From Mycobacterium hubeiense (lineage in GTDB: Bacteria; Actinomycetota; Actinomycetes; Mycobacteriales; Mycobacteriaceae): 57,415 nt of DNA. Below the pieces are notes generated by a model. That model had not been told where the DNA came from. It was given only the letters and a program-made list of their open reading frames with translations, and searched no databases. The stretch lies in the NCBI RefSeq assembly GCF_002838065.1, contig NZ_PIZU01000027.1, positions 1 to 57,415 on the forward strand, given 5' to 3'. Below, piece by piece: positions 8,812-16,126 of this stretch. The stretch's first letter is position 1. The number at the start of each line of letters is the position of its first letter. Both the position numbers and the translations under genes were made by a program.

Positions 8812-8917
8812 GGCTCCATCCTCCGATATCAGGCAAGATCTTGCCGATTGATCGCGAGAACGTGTGCGATCCGACCGGTTCTGGCCCAATCGGGTGACCA
8901 GCAGACCTGCTTTCGGT

Positions 8918-8928
8918 GTCGTACGAAC
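8918..8928 (+). promoter_or_regulatory. Shared motif copy 2 (GTCGTACGAAC)
   Basis: GTCGTACGAACGGACGA lies between the divergent receiver gene (start 8811) and the stand-alone HTH gene (start 8973), 45 bases before the latter. The core is the same as at 5488, 18497, 30162 and 33687. Confidence 0.5.
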
Positions 8929-8972
8929 GGACGATGGGACTACCCCAACGTCCACGTCGGAGGTTCGCCGCC

Positions 8973-9233
8973 ATGTCCGTCGCCGTCGCCGCGATGACCC
9001 ACCTCATCCGGCCCGAGCTCGCGCCGCGCGAGAGGGAAGTGCTTCTCGCCTGGTTCCGAACGGACAGCAAGGACGAGGTGGCCCGGGAGCTGCACATCGC
9101 GCCCACCACCGTCCGCACCCATCTGCAGCGCATCCGCGCGAAGTACGCCGCGGCGGGCCGGCCCGCGCCCACCAAAGCGGCGCTGGTGGCTCGCGCCATC
9201 CAGGACGGACTCATTGACGTCGACGACCTCTGA
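8973..9233 (+). CDS. Stand-alone LuxR/NarL-type HTH protein
   Basis: An 86-aa protein that is essentially only a LuxR/GerE DNA-binding domain: LAPREREVLLAWFRTDSKDE, ELHIAPTTVRTHLQRIRAKY, ALVARAIQDGLIDVDDL. It is clearly paralogous to the C-terminal domains of the two response regulators at 9246 and 13745 but has no receiver. ATG 8973 was chosen because GGAGG lies 10 bases upstream; in-frame GTG 8916 and ATG 8934 have no such site and GTG 8916 would overlap the motif. It might compete with or heterodimerise with the full-length regulators (inference). Confidence 0.75.
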   Translation: MSVAVAAMTHLIRPELAPREREVLLAWFRTDSKDEVARELHIAPTTVRTHLQRIRAKYAAAGRPAPTKAALVARAIQDGLIDVDDL

Positions 9234-9245
9234 CGCCCTAGACGT

Positions 9246-9914
9246 TCAGAGATCGCTGAGGCTCAGGATGCCGTCTTCGATCGCCCTGGCAAGCAGGGCC
9301 GACTTCGTCGGCGCGGGCCGCCCGACGTTGGCGTACTTGGCCCGCGCTCGCTGCAAATGCGTGCGAACCGTCGTCGGCGCGATGTAGAGGCGTTTACCCA
9401 CCGCCTCTTTGCTTTCCGTCTGAAACCAGGCGACCAGCACTTCCTTCTCCCGCTCGGAGAGACTGATCCGGCCCAGCAGGCAATCGTTGCGCACCGCCTT
9501 GGCCATCCGCGGGCCGACATACGGCGCAGCCGTACAAGCATCGTGGATGGCCTCGATCAGATGACGCTTGCCCTCGGATTTCACGAGATACGTCACGGCA
9601 CCGATGTCCAAACAGGTGAGGATCACTTCGTCAGCGCTCAAGTAGGAGTAGACGATGACCCGCTGCCCGCGTTTGCACAGCGTACTCAGGAACCCGAAAT
9701 CTGGTTTGCCGGCGAACTGCAGATCGATGACGACGACGTCGACTTCGTCAGCAGCTTCCGGGTAGACGCTCAGAAACTCGGCCGGGCTGTGGAAGCTTCC
9801 GAGAAGGCCGACAGGCGGATTCGCGCCGGCACACCACGCTTCGACACCCGCGTGCACGACATCGTGGTCGTCGACGATGGCAATCCTGGGGGCAGGCCGC
9901 AGGTCAGACTCCAT
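9246..9914 (-). CDS. NarL/LuxR-family response regulator (paralogue A)
   Basis: A 222-aa protein. The receiver domain (residues ~8-130) has IAIVDDHDVVHAG with the acidic pair, DVVVIDLQF with the phosphoacceptor Asp and YLVKSEG with the conserved Lys. The LuxR HTH (~155-222) reads LSEREKEVLVAWFQTESKE and IAPTTVRTHLQRARAKY. ATG 9914 is preceded by GTGAGGCG; the longer frame (to 10070) lacks a better site. Most residues of the regulator at 13745 are shared, including HDVVHAGVEAWCA. The likely partner is the histidine kinase at 11556-13634. Confidence 0.88.
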   Translation of the reverse strand: MESDLRPAPRIAIVDDHDVVHAGVEAWCAGANPPVGLLGSFHSPAEFLSVYPEAADEVDVVVIDLQFAGKPDFGFLSTLCKRGQRVIVYSYLSADEVILTCLDIGAVTYLVKSEGKRHLIEAIHDACTAAPYVGPRMAKAVRNDCLLGRISLSEREKEVLVAWFQTESKEAVGKRLYIAPTTVRTHLQRARAKYANVGRPAPTKSALLARAIEDGILSLSDL

Positions 9915-10175
9915 CGCCTCACGGTCCTCCTCCCACGCATTGCCGCAAACGGAGACCAGCGCACACAGTCGTATCAAACCGCACTGACAGGCGGCGCGTA
10001 CCAGAATCGGCCTGGCAATGCCGGCACACCGAGTCAGGGTCGGGAGTTGATTATCCGGATGTCGCCGCACATTCGCTGTCGGTCGATGGAACGACAGTCA
10101 ACCGCCTCCCGGCCTGGTGTTATTGATTAGCATCGGGCGTGCCTACCGCGGCGATCTTGAGCGGAGGGGATTTGC

Positions 10176-10928
10176 ATGAGTGTGGTCGGTGCCGACCTCG
10201 ACCAGATGCGCGCCCTTGCGCGCACCCTCACCCAGGCCGCGGACCGGCTGGAGGCCGCAGCGGCGACGGTCACCGGCCAGCTGTCGTCGCTGGGGTGGTC
10301 CGGTCCTGATGCCGAGCGGTACCGCTCGCAGTGGCATGGCGAGTCACGCACAGTGATCCGCCACGTGGTGACCGCGCTGCGGGAAGCCGCACAGACCGTC
10401 GAACGCAACGCTGCCGAGCAGCAGCAGGCCAGCTCCGCAACGGGAATGAGCCTCGCCGGGGTGTCGAATGGCAGCCCGATCGGTGTGCTGCCCAACGGCT
10501 TCGGCGCCGAACCGCTCAATCCACTGGTGGGCATCCGCGACTTTCTCGGCTCGAACGCGATCTGGCCGATCACTTGGGGGACGCTCCTCGGCCCGCTCGA
10601 CGATCTCGGGGCGCTACCGCTGCTGGATGCCCTTGGGCTGGCTAGTGATTCGAGCCTCTCACCGGAGGAGAAGATGATCCAGGCGGGCAACTCGTTGACC
10701 GACCTCGCCGGCGGGCTGATGAAAGGATCCGTTGGATACCTCCCCGGACTCGCGGTGACGCAATGGGGCGACGTGGCGGCGAACATCGCGCGGGCCGACT
10801 TCAGCGCATCTGGAATCCAGACCACTGTCGACTACATGTTCTCCAATCCCGGCAGCGCGTTCGACGCCGCCAAGGACGCGGTGATCGGCTACGTCCCGAA
10901 ACTGTTCTCGAACGTGCTTCCTTGGTAG
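10176..10928 (+). CDS. WXG100-domain protein with 150-residue extension
   Basis: A 250-aa protein. Residues 1-95 form a WXG100 helical hairpin: MSVVGADLDQMRALA, turn motif LGWSGPDAERYRSQW, and the second helix ending ERNAAEQQQASS. The extension (~95-250) has no recognised enzyme motif but contains hydrophobic and amphipathic stretches (PLVGIRDFLGSNAIWPITWG; GGLMKGSVGYLPGLAV). A likely substrate of the T7SS-like ATPase at 19760. RBS GGAGGGG precedes the ATG. A tandem 12-bp repeat spans its stop codon, and the next gene starts 26 bases later, suggesting a bicistron. Confidence 0.8.
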   Translation: MSVVGADLDQMRALARTLTQAADRLEAAAATVTGQLSSLGWSGPDAERYRSQWHGESRTVIRHVVTALREAAQTVERNAAEQQQASSATGMSLAGVSNGSPIGVLPNGFGAEPLNPLVGIRDFLGSNAIWPITWGTLLGPLDDLGALPLLDALGLASDSSLSPEEKMIQAGNSLTDLAGGLMKGSVGYLPGLAVTQWGDVAANIARADFSASGIQTTVDYMFSNPGSAFDAAKDAVIGYVPKLFSNVLPW

Positions 10929-10954
10929 AAAGCTTGGTAGAAAGGGCAATTCCC

Positions 10955-11551
10955 GTGGACGACACCGCATTACTCACCGACGACGAGATCATCGCTCTCT
11001 GCGCCGCGGACGGCCGGCCGTGGCCGGTGGGGCTCACCACCGTCGAAGCCACCGCCGAGGAGCTCACCCGCGCCGGTATGCGCGGCATGCGGTCATTGAT
11101 GGTGCGACGGCTCGCCCACGCCGACGCCGAGCAGCCCGGTATGCGCCCACACGAGATGATCGCCAACGACGTCGCGGCATTCCTTGACGCGACCACGCGC
11201 ATCGGCGCCTACATCGCGCCTGCATCGGATCATTCGGTGCTCGGCGGCGCATCGGTCACTGCCGCACGGACCCAGGACGGCTGGGTGGTGGACACCGCCA
11301 CCGCCGCAGGGGTGCACGCGTTGCGCGTTGCGTCCGTCGACGAAGCGGCCGCAGCCGTGGTCGGGCTGGCTGAACAGGCTTACAATGGAACGCTTTTCGC
11401 CGATGACGAGGACTGGGTGTGCGTCGTCAGATACGGAGCCGACGCAGGGAACGTCATTGCCGTCGCGCCCGGGTCTGTCACCGGGACGGCGGATGGCGCA
11501 CCCGTGAGCAGTTGGGATCCCGCCTTGATCCGGGCAGCCTTCGAGAGCTGA
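10955..11551 (+). CDS. Possible T7SS accessory/chaperone-like protein
   Basis: A 198-aa soluble protein starting at GTG 10955, directly downstream of the WXG100-extended protein. It begins with an acidic segment (DDTALLTDDEIIALCAADG), then a helical region, then an alternating beta region (GGASVTAARTQDGWVVDTA; GVHALRVASVDEAAAAVVG; EDWVCVVRYG). Size, acidic character and position next to a substrate recall EspG-type chaperones, but sequence similarity is not convincing. There is no signal peptide, TM segment or catalytic motif. Described as uncharacterised; the chaperone role is inference. Confidence 0.5.
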   Translation: MDDTALLTDDEIIALCAADGRPWPVGLTTVEATAEELTRAGMRGMRSLMVRRLAHADAEQPGMRPHEMIANDVAAFLDATTRIGAYIAPASDHSVLGGASVTAARTQDGWVVDTATAAGVHALRVASVDEAAAAVVGLAEQAYNGTLFADDEDWVCVVRYGADAGNVIAVAPGSVTGTADGAPVSSWDPALIRAAFES

Positions 11552-11555
11552 TCGG

Positions 11556-13634
11556 TCAGCCGGCGACGGCGCCTTGTCGCGCACGCTCCGATACGCGGTG
11601 ACGTATGACCACCCACACCGTGTCGTCGGTCGTCACAACCTCGATGTCGTCGGTTGCCTGTAGCACACGGACGAGATTCGCGTCGCCGCTGATGCCGTCG
11701 CAGACGAGGCTGACATTCACCTCGTCGGTCGTCCCGGTGACCACGAGTCGCAGCGAGGACTCGGCCTCGTCGGCGAGCCGCTTCAAAGGCGCCACCAGAG
11801 AATCAATTTCCTCGGAGCTCAGCGACGGAAGCTCGCCGGCCAGGTCGATCACCACATCGAGGTCGTTGGCCTCGGCGACATCGACAATTTGACGAAGCTG
11901 CGCCATGAGCGGGTGATCGAACGTCGTCGCCTGATCGAACAGGGCGCGCAGCCGCCGGGACTCAGCACGCGCCCTGCGTTGCAGATCCTCAGTGGCGCAG
12001 CCGCTTTCACCGAGTTTCCGCAGCAACGGGATGACGTTGTCCACCACCCGGGCGTAACGGCGCTGGTACTCGGCGTGCAACGCCTGGCTGACCCGGTCGC
12101 CGGCGATCACTCGCTGATGCGCCGCGGTTTCGGCGCGGGCATCGACAGCGGCGCTGCGCACGAGTCCGTTGAACAACAAGGCGAACAGCTGCACCGCGAG
12201 GATGCTCGCCGTGCCCAACCCGATGTTCACGAGCACCGCCACCTCAGGATTTCGGACGAACTCGGCGACCGCGCCGAGCATCCAATAGCCAACGAGCACA
12301 GCGGCGCCGCGTCGAGTGGGGCAATCCGAGCAGCAACGGCAGCACGCACCACCCGATCGAGCTCTGCGCCCAATGGGCGTAGCCGCCCACCACAAGTTCG
12401 CCAGCGCGTACACGACCAACGCCAACCCGTACAGTGTCCGTATTCGTTCGATCAGCCGGTCAGGATCGGTCTCCTCGCCCGTCGCATTGTCGCTTTCCGG
12501 AGCCGCAGCCCAAGATAATTCGATGGAGGTGCCCGTTCCCGGCGACGACGTGATGGTGGCGTGTCCACGGGCTCGACGCATGCGGTCGACGATCGAATCG
12601 GTGACGCCGTGCCCAATGCGGGGAGTCTCGAGGTCGAACCCGACGCCGTCGTCTTCCAGCAAGACGGCGCAGTGCGTCACCGTGATTCTCAGCAGGCTGG
12701 CATGTGCGTGGCGGTCGACGTTGTTCATCACCTCCCGCGCCGCAGCAGCGATCAGAGTCCCTACGTCTCCGACCAGCCAGAGCTTGTCGAGCCCGTCGAA
12801 CACCACCGGCGTTACGACGTGGGCAGCGCAGTCACGAAGCGCGGCAACAAGTTCCATTTGTTCTGGCGGAGGCGACCACGGACCGTGCTCGAGCGCCTCC
12901 AGATCCCGACTGGCCTGTGCGGCCAGCCGATGCGGCGACAGTGCCGCGCCTTGCCCGACAAGCAGGAGGGTGGACGCCGCCGTATCGTGCAGCAGCGCCA
13001 ACTGTTCGCGATCGTATGCTCGGACAGCATCGTTGACCTGCTGGTCAAGTTCGGCGGCCTGCCGCGCGGCGCTCGCCCGATCTACCGCGCGGGCGACCCT
13101 CAGGACCATGATGCGGATCAGCCCTGCCGTGAGCCATTGCAGGCCGAAGTAGTAGATCGCAGCGACCGCGGCCACGTTGTGCCAACCGACCACCGCGGCA
13201 CTGCCCATTGCGTACGCAGCAGCCACCCCGAGCGTGAGCGGCAGGGTGACGCGGGCGGGCAGCGACACCGCGAAGCCGATCACGGCAGTCCCGGCGATCG
13301 CCTGCGGTGCGCTGTTGGACAAGTAGAACTCCGGATCGGGCACCAAGATCGGAATCGCCAGACAGACGGCCAACACCAGCGCGTAGTCGACGGCGGTGAA
13401 CAAGGGATGCGGTGAACGTGTGGCGATCCGGTACACCGACCACAGCGCGACCAGTACGAGCAGCCACTTGCCCGTCGGCGATGCCCCTGAGGCAGGGTCG
13501 GCCAGCGCCACGATTGCCACGATCAACGACACGCAGTGGCGCATCAGTAGCCCGATCATGGCGGCACGCCGCATCAGCTGGCCCTGGGCCGCTTCGATCT
13601 GCAGGTCTTCTGCTGCTCGGAGTGATGCGGCCAT
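11556..13634 (-). CDS. Double-module membrane histidine kinase
   Basis: A 692-aa protein from ATG 13634 (GTG 13691 adds 19 residues; neither has a clear RBS). The first half has ~6 TM helices, then a NarX/DesK-like phosphoacceptor region REQLALLHDTAAS and a HATPase_c domain with N-box REVMNNVDRHAHAS and G-box EDDGVGFD. The second half repeats the plan (TM segments, coiled region), but lacks a recognisable His and ATP-binding motifs and ends in a degenerate ATPase-like fold. Between them, bases ~12305-12400 look out of frame (see findings). It is divergent from the regulator at 13745, its probable partner. Confidence 0.75.
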   Translation of the reverse strand: MAASLRAAEDLQIEAAQGQLMRRAAMIGLLMRHCVSLIVAIVALADPASGASPTGKWLLVLVALWSVYRIATRSPHPLFTAVDYALVLAVCLAIPILVPDPEFYLSNSAPQAIAGTAVIGFAVSLPARVTLPLTLGVAAAYAMGSAAVVGWHNVAAVAAIYYFGLQWLTAGLIRIMVLRVARAVDRASAARQAAELDQQVNDAVRAYDREQLALLHDTAASTLLLVGQGAALSPHRLAAQASRDLEALEHGPWSPPPEQMELVAALRDCAAHVVTPVVFDGLDKLWLVGDVGTLIAAAAREVMNNVDRHAHASLLRITVTHCAVLLEDDGVGFDLETPRIGHGVTDSIVDRMRRARGHATITSSPGTGTSIELSWAAAPESDNATGEETDPDRLIERIRTLYGLALVVYALANLWWAATPIGRRARSGGACCRCCSDCPTRRGAAVLVGYWMLGAVAEFVRNPEVAVLVNIGLGTASILAVQLFALLFNGLVRSAAVDARAETAAHQRVIAGDRVSQALHAEYQRRYARVVDNVIPLLRKLGESGCATEDLQRRARAESRRLRALFDQATTFDHPLMAQLRQIVDVAEANDLDVVIDLAGELPSLSSEEIDSLVAPLKRLADEAESSLRLVVTGTTDEVNVSLVCDGISGDANLVRVLQATDDIEVVTTDDTVWVVIRHRVSERARQGAVAG

Positions 13635-13706
13635 GTGAAGAAGATACGGCCCGGCATTGCTGAGCAAGCCCCCGCGAACCCCCTCAGCCACTAGACTGGC
13701 TTGCAG

Positions 13707-13724
13707 TTTGCAAAACGGCGCAAA
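13707..13724. promoter_or_regulatory. Inverted repeat between kinase and regulator genes
   Basis: TTTGC, 8 bases, GCAAA lies in the 110-base divergent promoter region of the histidine kinase and its response regulator. An adjacent TTGCA at 13701 adds a further half-site. Spacing of about one helical turn suits a LuxR-type dimer; autoregulation is inferred. Confidence 0.4.
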
Positions 13725-13744
13725 GTTCTAGCCATCACACAACG

Positions 13745-14425
13745 ATGACCACCTCACACGTCGAACCTCAGCGGCCGGTCACGGTCGTGGTGATCGACGA
13801 TCACGATGTGGTGCACGCCGGGGTCGAGGCCTGGTGCGCAGATGCTGAGCCGTCGATCGAGGTGATCGGCAGCTTCACCACTCCGACGGAATACTTTGCC
13901 GAGTTCGGCGATTCACGTCCCGTCGACGTCGTCCTCCTTGATCTGCAGATCAACGGCAACAAGCCCGAGTTCGATACCCTGCGCAGACTGTCACAGTCCG
14001 GCCGTCGGGTCGTTGTCTACTCCCACCTCGCCGCCGACGAGTTGATCTTGACATGCCTCGATCTGGGCGCGGTGACCTACCTGACCAAAACCGAGGGCAA
14101 GCGCCATCTCATCGATGCGATCCACGCCGCGCACTCGGAGACCCCCTATGTGGGCCCGCGGATGGCCAAAGCCCTCGTGAACGACACCACGCTCGGACGG
14201 ATCAACCTCTCCCAACGCGAGAAGGAAGTCCTGGTCGCGTGGTTCCAGACCGAGAGCAAGGAGCTCGTCGGCCGGCGACTGTACATCTCGCCCACGACGG
14301 TGCGCACCCATCTTCAGCGCGCTCGGGCGAAGTACGCAGGCGTGGGCCGTCCCGCCCCGACCAAGTCAGCGCTGCTGGCACGCGCCATCGAGGACGGCAT
14401 CCTGAGCATCAACGACCTTGCGTAA
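13745..14425 (+). CDS. NarL/LuxR-family response regulator (paralogue B)
   Basis: A 226-aa protein. The receiver (residues ~12-130) has VVVIDDHDVVHAGVEAWCA, VDVVLLDLQ with the phosphoacceptor Asp and YLTKTEGKRH with the conserved Lys. The LuxR HTH (~160-225) reads LSQREKEVLVAWFQTESKE and ISPTTVRTHLQRARAKY. It is a close paralogue of the regulator at 9246. It lies 110 bases from the divergent double-module histidine kinase, which makes the pair a two-component system embedded in the T7SS-like locus. ATG 13745 is the only start consistent with a complete receiver. Confidence 0.9.
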   Translation: MTTSHVEPQRPVTVVVIDDHDVVHAGVEAWCADAEPSIEVIGSFTTPTEYFAEFGDSRPVDVVLLDLQINGNKPEFDTLRRLSQSGRRVVVYSHLAADELILTCLDLGAVTYLTKTEGKRHLIDAIHAAHSETPYVGPRMAKALVNDTTLGRINLSQREKEVLVAWFQTESKELVGRRLYISPTTVRTHLQRARAKYAGVGRPAPTKSALLARAIEDGILSINDLA

Positions 14426-14430
14426 CAAGA

Positions 14431-16119
14431 TCAATGCCCGGCGTCGCGTCCTCCGGTAGCACCGCCGTAGGTCGTTCCGGCGGCGAACCGCTGCGTTGAC
14501 TCGGCGAGCACCTCGGCGACCCGGTCCGGCGTTGAAGCCGGGGCGTCCGGTTCGGGTGTCTGGCGGAATATCTTGGAAGTAGCGGCCGGAGCCGTGGAGG
14601 CGGCGATGACCTCGGTGGCCGGAGCACTGGCCCCGCCGAGCCCGACCGGAGCGTCTGCCGATCCCGCCGCGAATAGCTCGGTGGACGGTTCTACTTGCGG
14701 CGCCGCGGAAGCCTGCGCCGTCCGCGGCTTCCGCTGCTTGCGGGTCTCGTTTCCCACCACGACCACGATGGCCAACAGCGCCATGCCCAAAACACACAAT
14801 GTGACATCGAAGGTGCTCGTGATCTGCTGGGTCAGCGTGTTGCCGTAGACAGCGTTTATGTCCGACGGATCCAGCGGCGGGATCCGCGGCACCAACGCGA
14901 CACCGACGATCACCCTCGCCACCATCAACGCGGTCAGGAGACCAAACAGCAGCATTATCAGTAGCTTTGGCGCAGCGCCGCTGGCCGCGTTGACCAACAG
15001 CCACATCGCCAGCAGCGCCACGATCAGATCGAACGCCATCAACACGGTGCTGTTGTACGCCGGCGCAGGTAGGTCCAGCACGGAGGCCGAGAACAGGTCG
15101 ACGATCCGCAACAGCGCTGTGCCGGCGCACCAAACGGCGATGAGTAGCAAGCATTTTCGCGCCGCATCCCGCCACCTGTCCGCCGACTGGCGGGTGAAGG
15201 CGCCACACAGCATCGCTGTCCCGACTATCGCAGCGACCGCCGACCAGGCCAGGTACCCCTCGAACCCGACACCGGCGGTCGACGTGTTCTGGGCGATGCC
15301 GTGGAAGGCATCGAGATCACGACCGACGGGCAAGACCCAGACGAAAACGCCTGCCACCAACGACGATGCGCCGAGCACGACGGTCGCCAACCACCCCGTC
15401 CGTTGGGTGGACATGATCCACCGGGCCGCGATGATTACCGGCGCGAGGGCAACCACGCCGTACAGCACGGCGCTCACCGCCACGACCGAGTTCTGCACAC
15501 CGGTGTCGGGGTCACCGATATTGGGCACCACGAACCGGGTCCGCCAATACAGGTTGAACAGCACCGCGGCCAGCGCGAGCGCAAGCGAGACAATGCCCAT
15601 GATCCGCCGGACCTTGGCCCAGTGCCGCTCGATTTCGTCCTCGGCGGAGGTGATCACCGGTTGCGCCGCCAACAGCGCGCCCGCCGCCCCCAACCACGCG
15701 CCGGGGCCGATGCCCGGCGGGACCGATCCCGTCCCGCCGAACCGTATCGACTGAACGGTGGTGAACGCTAAAAAGCCCAGCACCACCACGAAATAAGGGA
15801 CGTTGAGCACGAGCCGTAGGCCCGTCAACGACGCCGGGTCGTGCCCGCATGTGCGGATACCACGCGAGCCGACGTGGCTGACGGCCAACGCGGCCAGTGA
15901 CAGCAGCGTCGCCACCACCAGCAGACCGAACACCCAGCCCTTTGTTCCTGCAATGCCCGTCCCGAAATACACATTCCAGGGCAGCAGCAGACCCAGGATT
16001 ACGAGCAGGCCGGCAACTGCATCGCGAATCACGTTCGGCCGCTGGGCCGTTTCGGTCGACGAGAACGCCGTCGTGGCTACGTCAGGTCGTCCCGCGGGAT
16101 ATGTCACTTCAGTTCCCAT
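14431..16119 (-). CDS. Polytopic membrane protein of T7SS-like locus
   Basis: A 562-aa protein with about 11-12 TM helices between residues ~30 and ~445 and a ~110-residue cytosolic C-terminal tail rich in Ala/Pro/Thr. The tail contains KIFRQTPEPDAP and, near the end, AESTQRFAAGTTYGG; both elements recur in the N-terminal tail of the membrane protein at 32007. ATG 16119 follows the stop of the upstream gene by 7 bases, with GAGAGGG in front. Membrane topology and location suggest a candidate channel component replacing EccD, but no sequence similarity to EccD is claimed. Confidence 0.7.
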   Translation of the reverse strand: MGTEVTYPAGRPDVATTAFSSTETAQRPNVIRDAVAGLLVILGLLLPWNVYFGTGIAGTKGWVFGLLVVATLLSLAALAVSHVGSRGIRTCGHDPASLTGLRLVLNVPYFVVVLGFLAFTTVQSIRFGGTGSVPPGIGPGAWLGAAGALLAAQPVITSAEDEIERHWAKVRRIMGIVSLALALAAVLFNLYWRTRFVVPNIGDPDTGVQNSVVAVSAVLYGVVALAPVIIAARWIMSTQRTGWLATVVLGASSLVAGVFVWVLPVGRDLDAFHGIAQNTSTAGVGFEGYLAWSAVAAIVGTAMLCGAFTRQSADRWRDAARKCLLLIAVWCAGTALLRIVDLFSASVLDLPAPAYNSTVLMAFDLIVALLAMWLLVNAASGAAPKLLIMLLFGLLTALMVARVIVGVALVPRIPPLDPSDINAVYGNTLTQQITSTFDVTLCVLGMALLAIVVVVGNETRKQRKPRTAQASAAPQVEPSTELFAAGSADAPVGLGGASAPATEVIAASTAPAATSKIFRQTPEPDAPASTPDRVAEVLAESTQRFAAGTTYGGATGGRDAGH

Positions 16120-16126
16120 AGCGGCA

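Noticed and set aside
10955..11551. Firm EspG assignment
   Set aside because: Only size, acidity and position agree; no conserved EspG motif could be pointed to.
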